Of a stretch of DNA of 64,000 bases, positions 35,965-46,494 are shown piece by piece. Within the stretch, counting starts at the first letter, position 1, and every line of letters begins with the position of its first letter. Under the pieces are notes generated by a model that saw nothing but the letters and a program-made list of their open reading frames with translations, was not told the DNA's origin and did no database searches. The position numbers and the translations under genes were made by a program. Origin of the DNA: Hyphomicrobiales bacterium (GTDB lineage Bacteria; Pseudomonadota; Alphaproteobacteria; Rhizobiales; Xanthobacteraceae); assembly GCA_016185205.1 (NCBI GenBank), contig JACPOA010000020.1, positions 87,923 to 151,922 on the forward strand, read 5' to 3'.

Positions 35965-37053
35965 GTGTCCGATAGCCACAGCAGAGTTGAAACGGCGATC
36001 AAGGCCTTCGCCAAGGGCGAGATCGTGGTCGTCACCGACGACGACGACCGCGAGAACGAGGGCGACCTGTTCGTCGCCGCCTCGCTCTGCACGCCGGAAA
36101 AGATGGCGTTCATCATCCGCAACACGTCGGGCATCGTCTGTGCGCCGCTCGGCATCGAGCACGCGCGCCGCCTGCATCTCGATCCGATGGTGAAGGAAAA
36201 CGACGCGCCGCTCGGCACCGCCTTCACCGTCACGGTCGACGTGCGGCATGGCCTCACCACCGGCATCTCGGCCGAGGAGCGCTGCAACACGGTGCGCGCG
36301 CTCGCCAACGACAACAGCGGCGCCAACGATTTCGTGCGTCCCGGCCACGTGTTTCCGCTGGCCGCGCGCGAGGGCGGCGTGTTGATGCGCTCAGGCCATA
36401 CCGAGGCCTGCGTCGATCTCTGCCGGCTGGCCGGTTTGCCGTCGGTCGGCGTGTTGTCCGAGCTAATGAAGGACGACGGCACCGTGATGCGCGGGCCGGA
36501 GGTCGCCGAATTCGCCGAGAGGCATAAATTGGTGCGAATTTCGATCGCCGAGCTGATTGCCTACCGGCAGAGCCGCGACAAGCTGGTCGAGCGGGTCGGC
36601 GAATTCCAATTGGCCTCCGAGATCGGCACGCTCAACGGCTATGCTTACGTGACGCCGTTCGATCGCGTGCACCATATGGCCTTCGTCTATGGCGAGGTCG
36701 GCGACGGCAAGGCCGTGCTGGCGCGCCTGCATCGCGCCGACATCATCGGCGACGTATTCGGCGGCGCCAAATCGATTCGCGCCGCGCTCGCGCGCTTCAA
36801 GGCGGAAGGGCGCGGCGTCATCGTCTATCTGCGCGACGGCACCGCCGGCGTGCCGGTGGCGGAAATCCCGCATGGCGACACCGGCACCGACGCCGCGCGC
36901 TCGCGGCAATGGCGCGAGGTCGGGCTCGGCGCGCAGATATTGAAAGACTTGCGCATTTCCTCGATCCGCCTGCTCACCTCCAGCAAGCGCACCTATGTGG
37001 GACTGGGCGGCTTCGGCATCGAGATCGCGTCGACCGAGCCGATCGAAAGCTGA
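35965..37053 (+). CDS. ribB: 3,4-dihydroxy-2-butanone-4-phosphate synthase with degenerate RibA half
   Basis: A 362-residue protein. The N-terminal RibB domain (about 1-200) has TDDDDRENEGDLFVAA, the acidic metal-binding loop, and RPGHVFPLAAREGGVLMRSGHTE in two blocks; it makes the four-carbon riboflavin precursor from ribulose 5-phosphate. The C-terminal half aligns with GTP cyclohydrolase II (RLHRADIIGDVFGG) but all three zinc cysteines are missing, so it should be inactive as RibA. GTG start with GAGG eight bases upstream. A separate RibA must exist elsewhere in the genome. Confidence 0.94.
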   Translation: MSDSHSRVETAIKAFAKGEIVVVTDDDDRENEGDLFVAASLCTPEKMAFIIRNTSGIVCAPLGIEHARRLHLDPMVKENDAPLGTAFTVTVDVRHGLTTGISAEERCNTVRALANDNSGANDFVRPGHVFPLAAREGGVLMRSGHTEACVDLCRLAGLPSVGVLSELMKDDGTVMRGPEVAEFAERHKLVRISIAELIAYRQSRDKLVERVGEFQLASEIGTLNGYAYVTPFDRVHHMAFVYGEVGDGKAVLARLHRADIIGDVFGGAKSIRAALARFKAEGRGVIVYLRDGTAGVPVAEIPHGDTGTDAARSRQWREVGLGAQILKDLRISSIRLLTSSKRTYVGLGGFGIEIASTEPIES

Positions 37054-37114
37054 GCGCAAGCAAAATTCGGCTGGCGGCCTTTTTTTTGCCGCGGCTCCGT
37101 GTCACCATTCTGCG

Positions 37115-37966
37115 ATGGGGCGACGTGGTCTGACCATAGCCATCGCCGGAATGATCGCGGTAGTGGCCGCCGCCGCGGCGTTTGCCGCCCCCACGCCCCG
37201 CCTCGCCGACAAAAGCCCGAACGCCATTACCGTCGACGTCGAATTGGTTATCGCCGTCGACGTGTCCTATTCGATGGACCCGGAAGAGCAGGCGCTGCAG
37301 CGCGAGGGCTATGTGCAGGCGCTGACCTCGGGCGAGTTCCTGCGCGCGCTGCGCGAGGGCGCCAACGGCAAGATCGCGGTCACCTATTTCGAATGGGCCG
37401 GCCAGTACGACCAGAAAATCGTGATGCCGTGGCGACTGATCGACGGACCGGAGGCGGCCGACGCGGTTGCCGCCGAAATCGCGCGGGCGCCCTATCGGCG
37501 CGCCTCGCGCACCTCGATTGCCGGCGCGCTGCGCTTCGCCAAGCCGCTGTTCGACAATAGCGGCTATCGCGGCCTGCGCCGCGTGATCGACGTGTCGGGC
37601 GACGGCGCCAACAATGACGGGCCGCTGGTGGCGCCGATGCGCGACGACGTGCTGTCAGCCGGCATCACCATCAACGGGCTGCCGATCATGCTCAAGCGGC
37701 CCAATCCCGGCACGATGGATATCGAGGAGCTCGACATCTATTACGAGGATTGCGTGATCGGCGGACCGGGCGCCTTCGTGGTGCCGATCCGCGAGCGCGC
37801 CAAGTTCATCGAGGCGACCCGCACCAAGCTGGTGCTGGAGATCGCCGGCCTCCAGCCTGCGCCGCGCGTGGTGCCGACGTCTGCCGAAGCGCCACGCATC
37901 TCCTGCACCATCGGCGAGCGGCGCTGGCAGGACCGCTGGGGCGGCGGCAGATACGATTTTCAGTAG
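37115..37966 (+). CDS. DUF1194 exported von Willebrand A-like protein
   Basis: A 283-residue exported protein. A signal helix (IAIAGMIAVVAAAAAFA) is followed by a vWA-type fold with an altered MIDAS motif (VIAVDVSYSMD, Ser-x-Ser) and VSGDGANNDG as the second metal-binding strand. The family is DUF1194, common in rhizobia and without a known role. It is convergent with the RNA methyltransferase gene, the stops being adjacent. Confidence 0.87.
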   Translation: MGRRGLTIAIAGMIAVVAAAAAFAAPTPRLADKSPNAITVDVELVIAVDVSYSMDPEEQALQREGYVQALTSGEFLRALREGANGKIAVTYFEWAGQYDQKIVMPWRLIDGPEAADAVAAEIARAPYRRASRTSIAGALRFAKPLFDNSGYRGLRRVIDVSGDGANNDGPLVAPMRDDVLSAGITINGLPIMLKRPNPGTMDIEELDIYYEDCVIGGPGAFVVPIRERAKFIEATRTKLVLEIAGLQPAPRVVPTSAEAPRISCTIGERRWQDRWGGGRYDFQ

Positions 37967-39205
37967 TCAGCGTTCGAACTTCGCCACCAGCTCGACATGC
38001 GCCGAATAGCGGAACTGATCGACCGGCGTGACGGTGCCGAGCTGGTAGCCGCCCTCGGCCAGAATGCGGGCATCGCGCGCGAAGGTGGCGGCATCGCACG
38101 ACACCGCCACGATCGTCGGCACTTTGCTCTTGGCAAGTTCGCGCGCCTGCGCCTCGGCGCCCTGGCGCGGCGGGTCGAACACCACGGCATCGACGGCTTT
38201 CAGCTCCGCCGCCATGAACGGGCGGCGGAACAGGTCGCGCGCTGCCGCCTCCACCGGTTTCAAGCCTGAAGTGTTCTGCGCCGCGTGCGTCAGCGCCTGG
38301 ATCGCGCTCGCCTCCAGGTCGGCCGCACTCACTCGCGAACGCTCGGCCAGCCGCAGCGCAAACGTGCCGATGCCGCAGAACAGATCGGCGACGCGCTTGG
38401 CGGCACCGACATGGCCGAGCACCAGCCGCGCCAGCGCCGCTTCGCCCTCGGCGGTCGCCTGCAGGAAGGCGCCGGGCGGCAGCGGCACAGATGCGCGGCC
38501 GATTTTCAGCGTCGGCTGCCCGCGTTGTGCCACCAGTTCGCCGTGGCGCGTGATGCGCGCGAGTTTATGCTTCTCCGCGATACCGGCGAGCGCGGTCGTG
38601 CGTCCGGAGGACAGCGGGCCCGAGCCGCGTACGTCGACATCCATACCGGAATCGCTCGCGGTCACCTGGATGTCGAGCGGCTTGTTCGTGGGCTTCAGGA
38701 TTTCGGCGATCGCCCAGGCCGCCTGCACGGCGCCGTCGAGGCCGGGCGCCAGAATCGGGCAGCGGTCGATGGCGACGATGTGGTGGGCGCGCGGCGCGGT
38801 GAAGCCGACCTCCAGCACATCGTGGGTGCCGCGCCGCGCATGCAAGGTCGCGCGCCGGCGGCCCAGCCCGTGCGCATCGATCAGCGGCTCGACCGGCGCC
38901 AGCAGGCCGGCGTGCTCGAGCGCTTCCACCACCAGCGAGCGCTTCCACAGGTGATATTCGGCCAGCGACCAGTGCTGCAGCGCGCAGCCCCCGCACGTCC
39001 CGAAATGCTTGCAGATGGGCGTGGCGCGCTCGTGGCTCGGCTTGTCGACATGATCGAGATGACGCCGGTCAGGGTGGCCGGCGACCGCCTCGACCGTGAC
39101 CAGTTCGCCCGGCAGCGTATAGGGCACATAGACCGGCCCGGTGTTGGTGTCGGCAACGCCGTCGCCGCGATGGCCGAGGCGGGAAATGGTGAGCTGCTCA
39201 GTCAT
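37967..39205 (-). CDS. Class I SAM-dependent RNA (uracil-5-)methyltransferase, TrmA/RlmD-like
   Basis: A 412-residue methyltransferase. An N-terminal TRAM-like region, a cluster [15 protein letters not shown] for a [4Fe-4S] centre, the SAM motif [24 protein letters not shown] and the catalytic-type [11 protein letters not shown] are in family order. Enzymes of this family methylate uridine in 23S rRNA or tRNA. It starts eight bases before the end of tlyA, so the two rRNA/tRNA methyltransferases are likely translationally coupled. Confidence 0.92.
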   Translation of the reverse strand: MTEQLTISRLGHRGDGVADTNTGPVYVPYTLPGELVTVEAVAGHPDRRHLDHVDKPSHERATPICKHFGTCGGCALQHWSLAEYHLWKRSLVVEALEHAGLLAPVEPLIDAHGLGRRRATLHARRGTHDVLEVGFTAPRAHHIVAIDRCPILAPGLDGAVQAAWAIAEILKPTNKPLDIQVTASDSGMDVDVRGSGPLSSGRTTALAGIAEKHKLARITRHGELVAQRGQPTLKIGRASVPLPPGAFLQATAEGEAALARLVLGHVGAAKRVADLFCGIGTFALRLAERSRVSAADLEASAIQALTHAAQNTSGLKPVEAAARDLFRRPFMAAELKAVDAVVFDPPRQGAEAQARELAKSKVPTIVAVSCDAATFARDARILAEGGYQLGTVTPVDQFRYSAHVELVAKFER

Positions 39206-39935
39206 GCACAGCCCCTAGCAGGAATTCGGCATTGCCGTCGCCGCCGGCGATCGGCGACGGGATGACGCCGAGCACGCGCCAGCCGAGCGATGCGACAAAA
39301 TCCGCGATGTCGGCGCAGACCGCGGCGTGAATGGCGGTGTCGCGCACCACGCCTTTTTTGGCGGCGGCGCGACCGGCCTCGAATTGCGGCTTGATCAGCG
39401 CGACCAGCTCGGGCGGCGATGCCGCCAGTGCCAGCACTGCCGGCAGTACCAGCTTGAGCGAAATGAAGCTGACGTCGATCACGACCAGGTCCGGCGGTTG
39501 GCTGAGACGGGCAGGGGTGAGCGTGCGGATATCGGTTTCCTCCAGCGACACGACCTCCGGCCGCGCGCGCAAGCTTGCATGCAGTTGCCCGCGCCCGACA
39601 TCGACGGCGATGATGCGTTGGGCGCCGCGCTCCAGCAGTACCTGCGTGAAGCCGCCAGTGGACGCGCCGACATCAAGGCAGATGCGGCCCTTCGGGTCGA
39701 AGCCGAAATGGTCGAGCCCGGCTGCGAGTTTCACGCCGCCGCGCGAGACATAAGGATGCGCCGGGCTCGCGTGCAAGGGCGCATCCACTGCGATCTCCTC
39801 CGAGGCCTTGCGCACCTGGCGCTCGCCGGCGCGCACCAGACCGGCCTCGATCGCGGCCTGCGCCTTGGCGCGGCTCTCGAACAGGCCGCGCTCGACCAGT
39901 AGACGGTCGGCGCGAAGGCGGGACGGCGTATTCAT
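39198..39935 (-). CDS. tlyA: TlyA family rRNA methyltransferase/hemolysin-like
   Basis: A 245-residue protein with an N-terminal S4 RNA-binding domain ([22 protein letters not shown]), then [16 protein letters not shown] and a FtsJ-like SAM fold ([41 protein letters not shown]). TlyA proteins are 2'-O-methyltransferases acting on rRNA. The ATG at 39935 was chosen as the start of the S4 domain; the extension upstream has no family resemblance. It overlaps the next methyltransferase gene by eight bases. Confidence 0.92.
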   Translation of the reverse strand: MNTPSRLRADRLLVERGLFESRAKAQAAIEAGLVRAGERQVRKASEEIAVDAPLHASPAHPYVSRGGVKLAAGLDHFGFDPKGRICLDVGASTGGFTQVLLERGAQRIIAVDVGRGQLHASLRARPEVVSLEETDIRTLTPARLSQPPDLVVIDVSFISLKLVLPAVLALAASPPELVALIKPQFEAGRAAAKKGVVRDTAIHAAVCADIADFVASLGWRVLGVIPSPIAGGDGNAEFLLGAVHD

Positions 39936-40037
39936 CTTTATTGATATCCGCGGGCGCTGAGGCAGGAGACGGAACAAGTTCCATGTCGATTTGTTATGCG
40001 ACGGGGCCAATTTCGTTCGACTATCAGGGAGGCCGTG

Positions 40038-40226
40038 ATGGCTCGCAAGTATTCCAGAAGCGCTTCAAAAGATGTGGAGCGCGCGATGCGCAAACGCAAC
40101 AAAGGCACGCTCAAGAGCGGTCGCAGCGGCAAGACGGTGAAGAGCCGCAAGCAAGCCATTGCCATCGGCCTGTCGGAGGCGCGCAAGAAGGGCAAGAAAG
40201 TCCCGAAACGCAAGAAACGGCGGTAG
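40038..40226 (+). CDS. Small basic DUF6496-like protein
   Basis: A 62-residue, very lysine/arginine-rich protein with the core GTLKSGRSGKTVKSRKQAIA followed by IGLSEARKKGKK. That 'LKSG-x-SGK-VKSRKQAIAI' core is the DUF6496 signature seen in many proteobacteria. A good AGGGAGG precedes the ATG. Nucleic-acid binding is likely from composition but unproven. Its stop lies one base from the convergent dxs stop. Confidence 0.85.
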   Translation: MARKYSRSASKDVERAMRKRNKGTLKSGRSGKTVKSRKQAIAIGLSEARKKGKKVPKRKKRR

Positions 40227-40227
40227 C

Positions 40228-42150
40228 TCAGGCGAGCTTCACCGTTTCGGCGGCGGCGTCCTTGCCCAGCGCCTCGAACACGCGGGTGACGATGCCCCTG
40301 GCGTCGAGACCGGCCTTGGCATACATCGCCGCCGGCGAATCCTGGTCGATGAAGATATCCGGCAGCACCATGCTGCGCACGCGCAGGCCGCGGTCGAGCA
40401 CGCCGCTGTCGGCCAGCGCCTGCAACACGTAGGAGCCGAAGCCGCCGACCGAGCCTTCCTCGATGGTGACCAGTACCTCGTGCTCGCGCGCCAGCCGCAG
40501 CAACAGCTCGACGTCGAGCGGCTTGGCAAAGCGCGCATCGGCGACCGTGGAGGACAGGCCGAGCGCGGCCAGCTCATCGGCCGCCTTCAGGCATTCGCCC
40601 AGCCGTCCGCCATACGACAGCAGCGCCACCTTGTGGCCTTCGCGCAAGATGCGGCCCTTGCCGATCTCCAGCGGCTGGCCTTCCGCCGGCATCGGCACGC
40701 CCAGGCCTTCGCCGCGCGGATAGCGCAGCGCCGACGGCCGGTCGTCAATGGCAACCTGGGTTGCCACCATGTTGACCAGCTCGGCCTCGTCGGCCGCCGC
40801 CATCAGCACGAAGCCGGGCAGGCAGCCGAGATAGGCAACATCGAAGGCGCCGGCATGGGTCGGCCCGTCGGCGCCCACCAGTCCGGCGCGATCGATCGCG
40901 AAGCGCACCGGCAGCCGCTGGATCGCGATGTCGTGCACCACCTGATCGTAGGCGCGCTGCAGGAAGGTCGAATAGATCGTCGCGAATGGCTTAAAGCCTT
41001 CGGTTGCCAGGCCGCCGGCGAAGGTCACCGCGTGCTGCTCGGCGATGCCGACATCGAAAAAGCGGTTGGGAAATTCTTTCTCGAACAGGTCGAGCCCGGT
41101 GCCGGACGGCATCGCCGCGGTGATGGCGACGATCTTGTCGTCCTTGCGCGCTTCCTTGATCAGACTGTCGGCGAACACCTTGGTGTATTGCGGCGCGCCG
41201 CCCTTGGATTTCGCCTGCGCACCGGTGGCAACGTCGAACTTGACCACGCCATGATATTTGTCGGCGGAGGTTTCCGCCGGGGCGTAACCCTTGCCCTTCT
41301 GCGTGACCACGTGCACCAGGATCGGTCCGATCTCGGCATCGCGCACATTGCGCAGCACCGGCAGCAGGTGATCGAGATTATGGCCGTCGATCGGCCCGAT
41401 ATAATAGAAGCCGAGCTCCTCGAACAGCGTGCCGCCGGTGACATAGCCGCGCGCGTGCTCGACCGCGCGGGTGATGGCGCGATCCCAGCTCTTGGGCAGA
41501 TGATGGGTGAGCTGCTTGCCGACATCGCGCAGCTTCAGATACATGTGGCCGGAGCCAAGCCGCGCCAGGTAAGCCGACATGGCGCCGACCGGCGGCGCGA
41601 TCGACATGTCGTTGTCGTTGAGGATGACGATCAGCCGCTCGTTGCGGGCCCCCGCATTGTTCATCGCCTCATAGGCCATGCCGGCCGACATGGCGCCGTC
41701 GCCGATCACGGCAATCACATTGTTCTTGTTGCCGGCCAGATCGCGCGCCACCGCCATGCCGAGGCCGGCCGAGATCGAAGTCGAGGAATGCGCCGCCCCG
41801 AACGGGTCGTATTCGCTCTCGGCGCGCTTGGTGAAGCCGGATAGCCCGCCGCCCTGCCGCAGCGTGCGGATGCGGTCGCGCCGGCCGGTCAGGATCTTGT
41901 GCGGATAGCTCTGGTGGCCGACGTCCCAGATCAGCCGGTCGGCCGGGGTGTCGAATACATGGTGCAGCGCCACGGTCAGCTCGACCACGCCCAAGCCGGC
42001 TCCGAGATGGCCACCGGTCTTGGCCACCGCGTCGATGGTCTCCCGCCGCAGCTCGTTGGCCAGCTGCTTAAGCTGCTCGGCCGACAGGTTCTTCATGTCG
42101 GACGGCAGGCGAACGCGGTCAAGCATCGGGGTTTTCGGACTCTCGGGCAC
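40228..42150 (-). CDS. dxs: 1-deoxy-D-xylulose-5-phosphate synthase
   Basis: A 640-residue thiamine-diphosphate enzyme, the entry step of the MEP isoprenoid pathway (pyruvate + glyceraldehyde 3-phosphate). [18 protein letters not shown], the ThDP motif [18 protein letters not shown], and the C-terminal transketolase halves ([35 protein letters not shown]) are complete. The position next to tlyA and near xseB is the common alphaproteobacterial arrangement. Confidence 0.97.
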   Translation of the reverse strand: MPESPKTPMLDRVRLPSDMKNLSAEQLKQLANELRRETIDAVAKTGGHLGAGLGVVELTVALHHVFDTPADRLIWDVGHQSYPHKILTGRRDRIRTLRQGGGLSGFTKRAESEYDPFGAAHSSTSISAGLGMAVARDLAGNKNNVIAVIGDGAMSAGMAYEAMNNAGARNERLIVILNDNDMSIAPPVGAMSAYLARLGSGHMYLKLRDVGKQLTHHLPKSWDRAITRAVEHARGYVTGGTLFEELGFYYIGPIDGHNLDHLLPVLRNVRDAEIGPILVHVVTQKGKGYAPAETSADKYHGVVKFDVATGAQAKSKGGAPQYTKVFADSLIKEARKDDKIVAITAAMPSGTGLDLFEKEFPNRFFDVGIAEQHAVTFAGGLATEGFKPFATIYSTFLQRAYDQVVHDIAIQRLPVRFAIDRAGLVGADGPTHAGAFDVAYLGCLPGFVLMAAADEAELVNMVATQVAIDDRPSALRYPRGEGLGVPMPAEGQPLEIGKGRILREGHKVALLSYGGRLGECLKAADELAALGLSSTVADARFAKPLDVELLLRLAREHEVLVTIEEGSVGGFGSYVLQALADSGVLDRGLRVRSMVLPDIFIDQDSPAAMYAKAGLDARGIVTRVFEALGKDAAAETVKLA

Positions 42151-42234
42151 AGCAACTCCAAGGCGGACCGGGCTGGCGCTGGCCCGGATAAGCAGCCTGG
42201 GCAGGCTTACACCAGATGTGCCGGGGCGGGCAAT

Positions 42235-43479
42235 TCAACCCGCGGTCGAAGGGTCGGCATCGGGACCTGTTTTTGCCGCCATGGCGGCGATCGCCTCCTG
42301 CGGCTTCATCGCGCGGCTGAGCAAATCGAGCGGGCCGCAGCAGATCAGGTAATAGTCGTAGGCCGCGCCCCGCCGCTCATTGGCCAGCAGGAACTGGAAA
42401 TGGGCCTGGAAAAAGCGCCAGCGCCGGCGGCCGAAATTGCCCGGTTTCCAGAGGTCGCGGAAGCTGATGGCGATAACGGTAGGATTTTGCCGCTCGTCCG
42501 CTTCCAGCACGATGCCGTGACCGGCGATCGGATCGAACGGCCAGAAATTCATGATGTCGTGGCGCGACTGGTAGTCGACCCAATCGATGTCGGGCGCCAC
42601 CGCCACCCGCCGCAGCCGGTCGCGGAACCATTGCGCCTGCCGGTTGAAGCCGACGATCGGCAAATTGGCGCCGATGGTGAGCAGCCGGACGCGCGGACCA
42701 TGACTGCCCAATTGCGGGTCGCGGGCGAGCGCGCGGTCGAGCACGTCGACGGCGAGGAACGAGCCGGAACTGTGGCCCACGATCACGACCTCGTCGGCCT
42801 TGCTGCCGTGCACCGCATCGACCACTTCGCCGGCGAAAGCCTCCATGCGCGCCTCCCAATCCGGCCGCTGGCGATACGCGAACTGTCGGGTCGAGACGAC
42901 GTCGTCGCAGAGATAGAGCAGGTAAGTCTGCGGCTCGGTGAGCCAGAGCATGGAAGCGAAGGCGCCGAGCCCGGTCACCACACCGACGATTCTAGCTACC
43001 ACCGCCGGCGCGCCGAGTGAGGCAACCAACTGCATGCATAGCGTGCCGAAGACGGCACCCAGCAGAACCCAGACGGTCATCAGCACCAGCGGAAACAGGA
43101 TGAACAGTCCGAAGCGCCAATGCGCCTTCAGTATCCGCCACACGACGCCGTTTGCCAGCGCCGCCCCCATGGTGAGATACATATGCAGGATCTTCCACCA
43201 CACCGGCCGCGCGAAATCCTGGCGGATGATGTCTTCCCAGCGCAGGAACAGATAGCGCGTCTCCACCTGCCAGCCGTCGCCGTCGGTGGCGATGTCCCAA
43301 TGGGCGGTGAAGTGCCGAGGATCGTCCTGCGGCTTGCCGATTTTTCCCGTCAGCCCGTAGAGTTCGCAGCTGCGGCGGAATTCGCGCCGGAACATGCGGT
43401 AGTATTCGGCCAGCCCGCGCGGGTCGTAACCCTGGACGTAAATGACGAGCCGGCGGCGGACCTGCACGGGCGCGATCAA
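42235..43479 (-). CDS. Membrane alpha/beta-hydrolase-like protein of unknown function
   Basis: A protein of about 414 residues with an N-terminal strand ([16 protein letters not shown]), two hydrophobic segments at about 100-165, and a second half with [21 protein letters not shown], the nucleophile elbow G-H-S-S-G of lipases/esterases. [13 protein letters not shown] also resembles lipase-type proteins. A TTG overlapping the xseB stop (TTGA) is the most likely start, implying coupling. No established function; the placement between xseB and dxs suggests an envelope or lipid role, but that is speculation. Confidence 0.75.
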   Translation of the reverse strand: MIAPVQVRRRLVIYVQGYDPRGLAEYYRMFRREFRRSCELYGLTGKIGKPQDDPRHFTAHWDIATDGDGWQVETRYLFLRWEDIIRQDFARPVWWKILHMYLTMGAALANGVVWRILKAHWRFGLFILFPLVLMTVWVLLGAVFGTLCMQLVASLGAPAVVARIVGVVTGLGAFASMLWLTEPQTYLLYLCDDVVSTRQFAYRQRPDWEARMEAFAGEVVDAVHGSKADEVVIVGHSSGSFLAVDVLDRALARDPQLGSHGPRVRLLTIGANLPIVGFNRQAQWFRDRLRRVAVAPDIDWVDYQSRHDIMNFWPFDPIAGHGIVLEADERQNPTVIAISFRDLWKPGNFGRRRWRFFQAHFQFLLANERRGAAYDYYLICCGPLDLLSRAMKPQEAIAAMAAKTGPDADPSTAG

Positions 43480-43727
43480 TCGACGTCGAGCGGCTCGCTG
43501 CCGGTCGGCTTGCCGGAAGCATCGAGCGTGATTTTCTCCACCCGCGCTTCCGCCTGCCGCAGCAGTTCCTCGCAACGCTTCTTGAGCGCCTCGCCGCGCT
43601 CGTAGATCGCCACCGACTCCTCAAGTGGCACCTTGCCTTCCTCCAGCCGCTTGACGATCGATTCCAGTTCCTCGATCGCCCGTTCGAAGGGCATCTTCTT
43701 GACGTCGGCGTTGTTGGCTTCGGCCAT
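43476..43727 (-). CDS. xseB: Exodeoxyribonuclease VII small subunit
   Basis: An 83-residue Xse[22 protein letters not shown] followed by [18 protein letters not shown] is the family signature, a helical hairpin that binds the XseA catalytic subunit. Length is typical. It is upstream of and overlapping the alpha/beta-hydrolase-like gene, and dxs follows, as in many alphaproteobacteria. XseA is not in the window. Confidence 0.94.
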   Translation of the reverse strand: MAEANNADVKKMPFERAIEELESIVKRLEEGKVPLEESVAIYERGEALKKRCEELLRQAEARVEKITLDASGKPTGSEPLDVD

Positions 43728-43794
43728 GTCGGCTTCCCGGGCAGCGATTCGTGAGGGTCATCCTATGCCGGCATGGGACGGGGACGAAAGCCAT

Positions 43795-44586
43795 TCAAGT
43801 CCGGCGTTTGCGCTTCCAGCGCCGTTCCGTCATCGCCAGCATCAGGGCGCGCGGCAGCAGGCGCGGCAACAGGGTCACGATGCGATTGGGCCTGCCCGGC
43901 ACCACCACGCAGTGGCCGGCCATGAAGCCTGCATAGCCCTCGCGCGCCACCCGTTCCGCCGAGCGGTTGAGATAGCTCGGGAAATAGCCGTGCGGCAGGC
44001 CGGCGCGCGCGAAGAATTCGGTCGCCACCGGCCCCGGGCAGAGCGCGCAGACGCGCACGCCGTCGGCTTTCAATTCCTCATGCAGCGCCTCGCTGAACGA
44101 GAGCACATAGGCTTTGCTGGCGTGATAGACCGCCATGCCGGGGCCGGGCAGGAAGCCGGCGATGGAGGCGACATTGAGGATGCCGCCGCGGTGCTTCTTG
44201 ACGCTCTCCAGCCAGCGCAACGACAGCTCGGTAAGCGCGCGGATGTTGAGGTCGATCATGGCCAGCTGCCGGGCGCGGTCCAGACTTGCCGCTTCGCCCA
44301 GAAGCCCGAAGCCGGCATTGTTGACCACGATCGACGGCTCGAGCCCGGCGGCGCGCATCGCCTCTGCCAGCCGTGCCGGCCCGTCCGGCGCGCCCAGGTC
44401 GGCGGTCACCACCTGCGGGCGCGCATGACCGGCCGCGGCGATGTCGGAGGCCAAGTGCTCAAGCTCAGCTTCGCGCCGCGCGGTGAGCACCAGCGCGTGG
44501 CCGTGCGCCGCGAACACGCGGGCGAGCGCTGCGCCGATCCCGGCGGAAGCGCCGGTGATCAGACACACGGGCTGCATGGGTGACAT
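43795..44586 (-). CDS. SDR family oxidoreductase (classical)
   Basis: A 263-residue short-chain dehydrogenase: CLITGASAGIGAALARVFA, NNAGFGLLG, ASIAGFLPG and YHASKAYV supply cofactor binding and the Ser-Tyr-Lys set. The C-terminus is basic (TERRWKRKRRT), often a membrane-surface or nucleic-acid-like tail. ATG at 44586 or 44577 are both possible. It is divergent from another SDR 61 bases away. The substrate is unknown. Confidence 0.88.
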   Translation of the reverse strand: MSPMQPVCLITGASAGIGAALARVFAAHGHALVLTARREAELEHLASDIAAAGHARPQVVTADLGAPDGPARLAEAMRAAGLEPSIVVNNAGFGLLGEAASLDRARQLAMIDLNIRALTELSLRWLESVKKHRGGILNVASIAGFLPGPGMAVYHASKAYVLSFSEALHEELKADGVRVCALCPGPVATEFFARAGLPHGYFPSYLNRSAERVAREGYAGFMAGHCVVVPGRPNRIVTLLPRLLPRALMLAMTERRWKRKRRT

Positions 44587-44646
44587 CTTGCTGCGAATGC
44601 TCGATATTGAACGATAGCGCAGTGGGGCGAGCAAGCAAGGCGGGCA

Positions 44647-45372
44647 ATGACGGATCTCAAGGAAAAAGTAATTTTGGTCACCGGCGCTGCGGGCGCCATC
44701 GGCGCCGCCGTTGTGGCGGCGGTGAAACAGGCCGGCGGCCGCGCGATCGCCACCGATCTGGCCGCCGGCAAAGGCATCGATGCCGCGCTCGATGTGACCG
44801 CGGAAGCGGGCTGGCAGCGCCTCGCCGCCGAATTCGAACGCCAGTACGGCCGGCTTGACGGGCTGGTGAACGCCGCCGGCATCGCCGCGGTCGGCAGCAT
44901 CGAGAAGACCGACTTCGCCACCTGGCGACGCGTACTGTCGGTCAATCTCGACGGCACCTTCCTCGGTTGCAAACACATGTTTGCGCTGCTGCGCAAGCGG
45001 GGCGGCTCGATCGTCAACCTGTCGTCGGTCTTGGGGCTGGTCGGCAGCGCGAACCTGGCCGCCTATAGCGCCTCGAAGGGCGGCGTATCGCTGTTGAGCA
45101 AGTCGGTCGCGCTGCATGGCGCGCGCTACAAGCCGCCGGTGCGCTGCAACGCCGTGTGCCCGGCCTTCGTCGACGGCCCGATGGTGGACGACATCGCGCA
45201 CAGCACGCGCGACGCCCAGACGGTGAAGCAGAAACTGACCTTCGACATTCCGCTCGGCCGGCTCGGCCAGCCGGCGGAAGTCGCCAGCCTCTGCGTTTAT
45301 CTGCTGTCGGATGCGGCGGCCTTCATCACCGGCGCCGATTTGCCGATCGACGGCGGGCTGACGGCGCGCTAA
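44647..45372 (+). CDS. SDR family oxidoreductase (classical)
   Basis: A 241-residue short-chain dehydrogenase with VTGAAGAIGAAVV for NAD(P), NAAGIAAVG, LSSVLGLVG, YSASKGG and the C-terminal ITGADLPIDGG. It is convergent with the histone-deacetylase-like gene. Substrate not predictable from sequence. Confidence 0.9.
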   Translation: MTDLKEKVILVTGAAGAIGAAVVAAVKQAGGRAIATDLAAGKGIDAALDVTAEAGWQRLAAEFERQYGRLDGLVNAAGIAAVGSIEKTDFATWRRVLSVNLDGTFLGCKHMFALLRKRGGSIVNLSSVLGLVGSANLAAYSASKGGVSLLSKSVALHGARYKPPVRCNAVCPAFVDGPMVDDIAHSTRDAQTVKQKLTFDIPLGRLGQPAEVASLCVYLLSDAAAFITGADLPIDGGLTAR

Positions 45373-45377
45373 CAATT

Positions 45378-46313
45378 CTACCCCCGCATCAGCGCGGTGA
45401 CGTGGGCCGCGACCGAGCGCGCCAGGCCCTGCAGATCGTAGCCGCCTTCCAGCAGCGAGACGATGCGGCCTTGCGCGCTGGCGTCGGCGATCTCCATCAG
45501 CTTCTTGGTCACCCAGGCGTAGTCGGCTTCCACCAGATTGAGATTGGCGAGCGGGTCGCGGGTGTGGGCGTCGAAGCCGGCCGAGATCACCAGGATGTCC
45601 GGCTTGAATGCGCGCAGCCGCGGCAGGATCGCGACCTCGAAGGCCTCGCGGAAGACATCGCCACCGTCGCCCGCCGCCAGCGGCGCGTTGACGATGGTGT
45701 CGTGCTCGCCGCGCTCGCCGATCGCGCCGGTGCCGGGATAGAGCGGCATCTCGTGGGTCGAGCAATACAGCACGCTCTTGTCGGCCCAGAAAATGTCCTG
45801 CGAGCCATTGCCGTGGTGCACGTCGAAATCGACGATTGCCGCGCGCTCGACGCCGTAACGATTTTGCGCATAGCGCGCCGCGATCGCCGCGTTGTTGAAC
45901 AGGCAGAAGCCCATCGGCCGCGCGGTCTCGGTGTGGTGGCCGGGCGGACGGATGGCGACGAAGGCGTTCGCCGCCTTCTGGTTCATCACCTCGTCCACCG
46001 CCAGCGTGGCGCCGCCGACGCCGCGCAGCGCGGCCTCGAAGCTGCCCGACGACATCGAGGTATCGGCGTCGAGCCGCACCATGCCTTCGCCTTCCGACGG
46101 CGCGGCGTTGCGGATCGCCTCGATGTATTCCATCGGATGGCAGAGCGCGATGATCTCGGGCTGCGCCATCGGCGCCTGCTCGCGCGCCAGCATGTGGAAG
46201 CGCTCGTCCTCCAGCGCCTGCTCGATGGCGCGCAGGCGATCCGGCCGCTCGGGATGGCCGAGCCCATTCTCGTGCTCGAGGCAGGCGGGGTGGGAGATGA
46301 GCAAAGTGGACAT
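45378..46313 (-). CDS. Histone deacetylase family (AcuC/ HDAC-like) amidohydrolase
   Basis: A 311-residue zinc deacetylase. RPPGHHTE, DFDVHHGNGS, STHEMPLYPGTG and ISAGFDAHTRDPL carry the catalytic His pair and the zinc Asp/His/Asp ligands. Bacterial members act on acetylpolyamines, acetoin-related compounds or acetyl-lysine. It is the upstream neighbour of the xseB-dxs region in many rhizobia. No membrane segment. Confidence 0.93.
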   Translation of the reverse strand: MSTLLISHPACLEHENGLGHPERPDRLRAIEQALEDERFHMLAREQAPMAQPEIIALCHPMEYIEAIRNAAPSEGEGMVRLDADTSMSSGSFEAALRGVGGATLAVDEVMNQKAANAFVAIRPPGHHTETARPMGFCLFNNAAIAARYAQNRYGVERAAIVDFDVHHGNGSQDIFWADKSVLYCSTHEMPLYPGTGAIGERGEHDTIVNAPLAAGDGGDVFREAFEVAILPRLRAFKPDILVISAGFDAHTRDPLANLNLVEADYAWVTKKLMEIADASAQGRIVSLLEGGYDLQGLARSVAAHVTALMRG

Positions 46314-46494
46314 TGGGTTTATCTAGGCCGCTTGCCGTCTTGAGGCAATTGGCGAGGGGAGGAGAGTTCGCCGTGCGTTCGTCGAAGTTTTCATCCTGGC
46401 ACACTTCATCGTTCTCGCGGCGCGGCGCGCCCGAGGTTTCTTCCTTTCGCCCTCCCTGCAAAAAGGGAGGGGGACGGCGCGCCTACTCGGCGCG

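Noticed and set aside
37079..37088. A T8 tract after ribB as a terminator
   Set aside because: Only a three-base GGC/GCC stem precedes it, too weak to call an intrinsic terminator.
43795..46461. An 888-codon minus-strand frame extending upstream of the SDR at 43.8-44.6 kb
   Set aside because: Beyond 44586 it overlaps an opposite-strand SDR and the HDAC-like gene in another frame and has no domain of its own.
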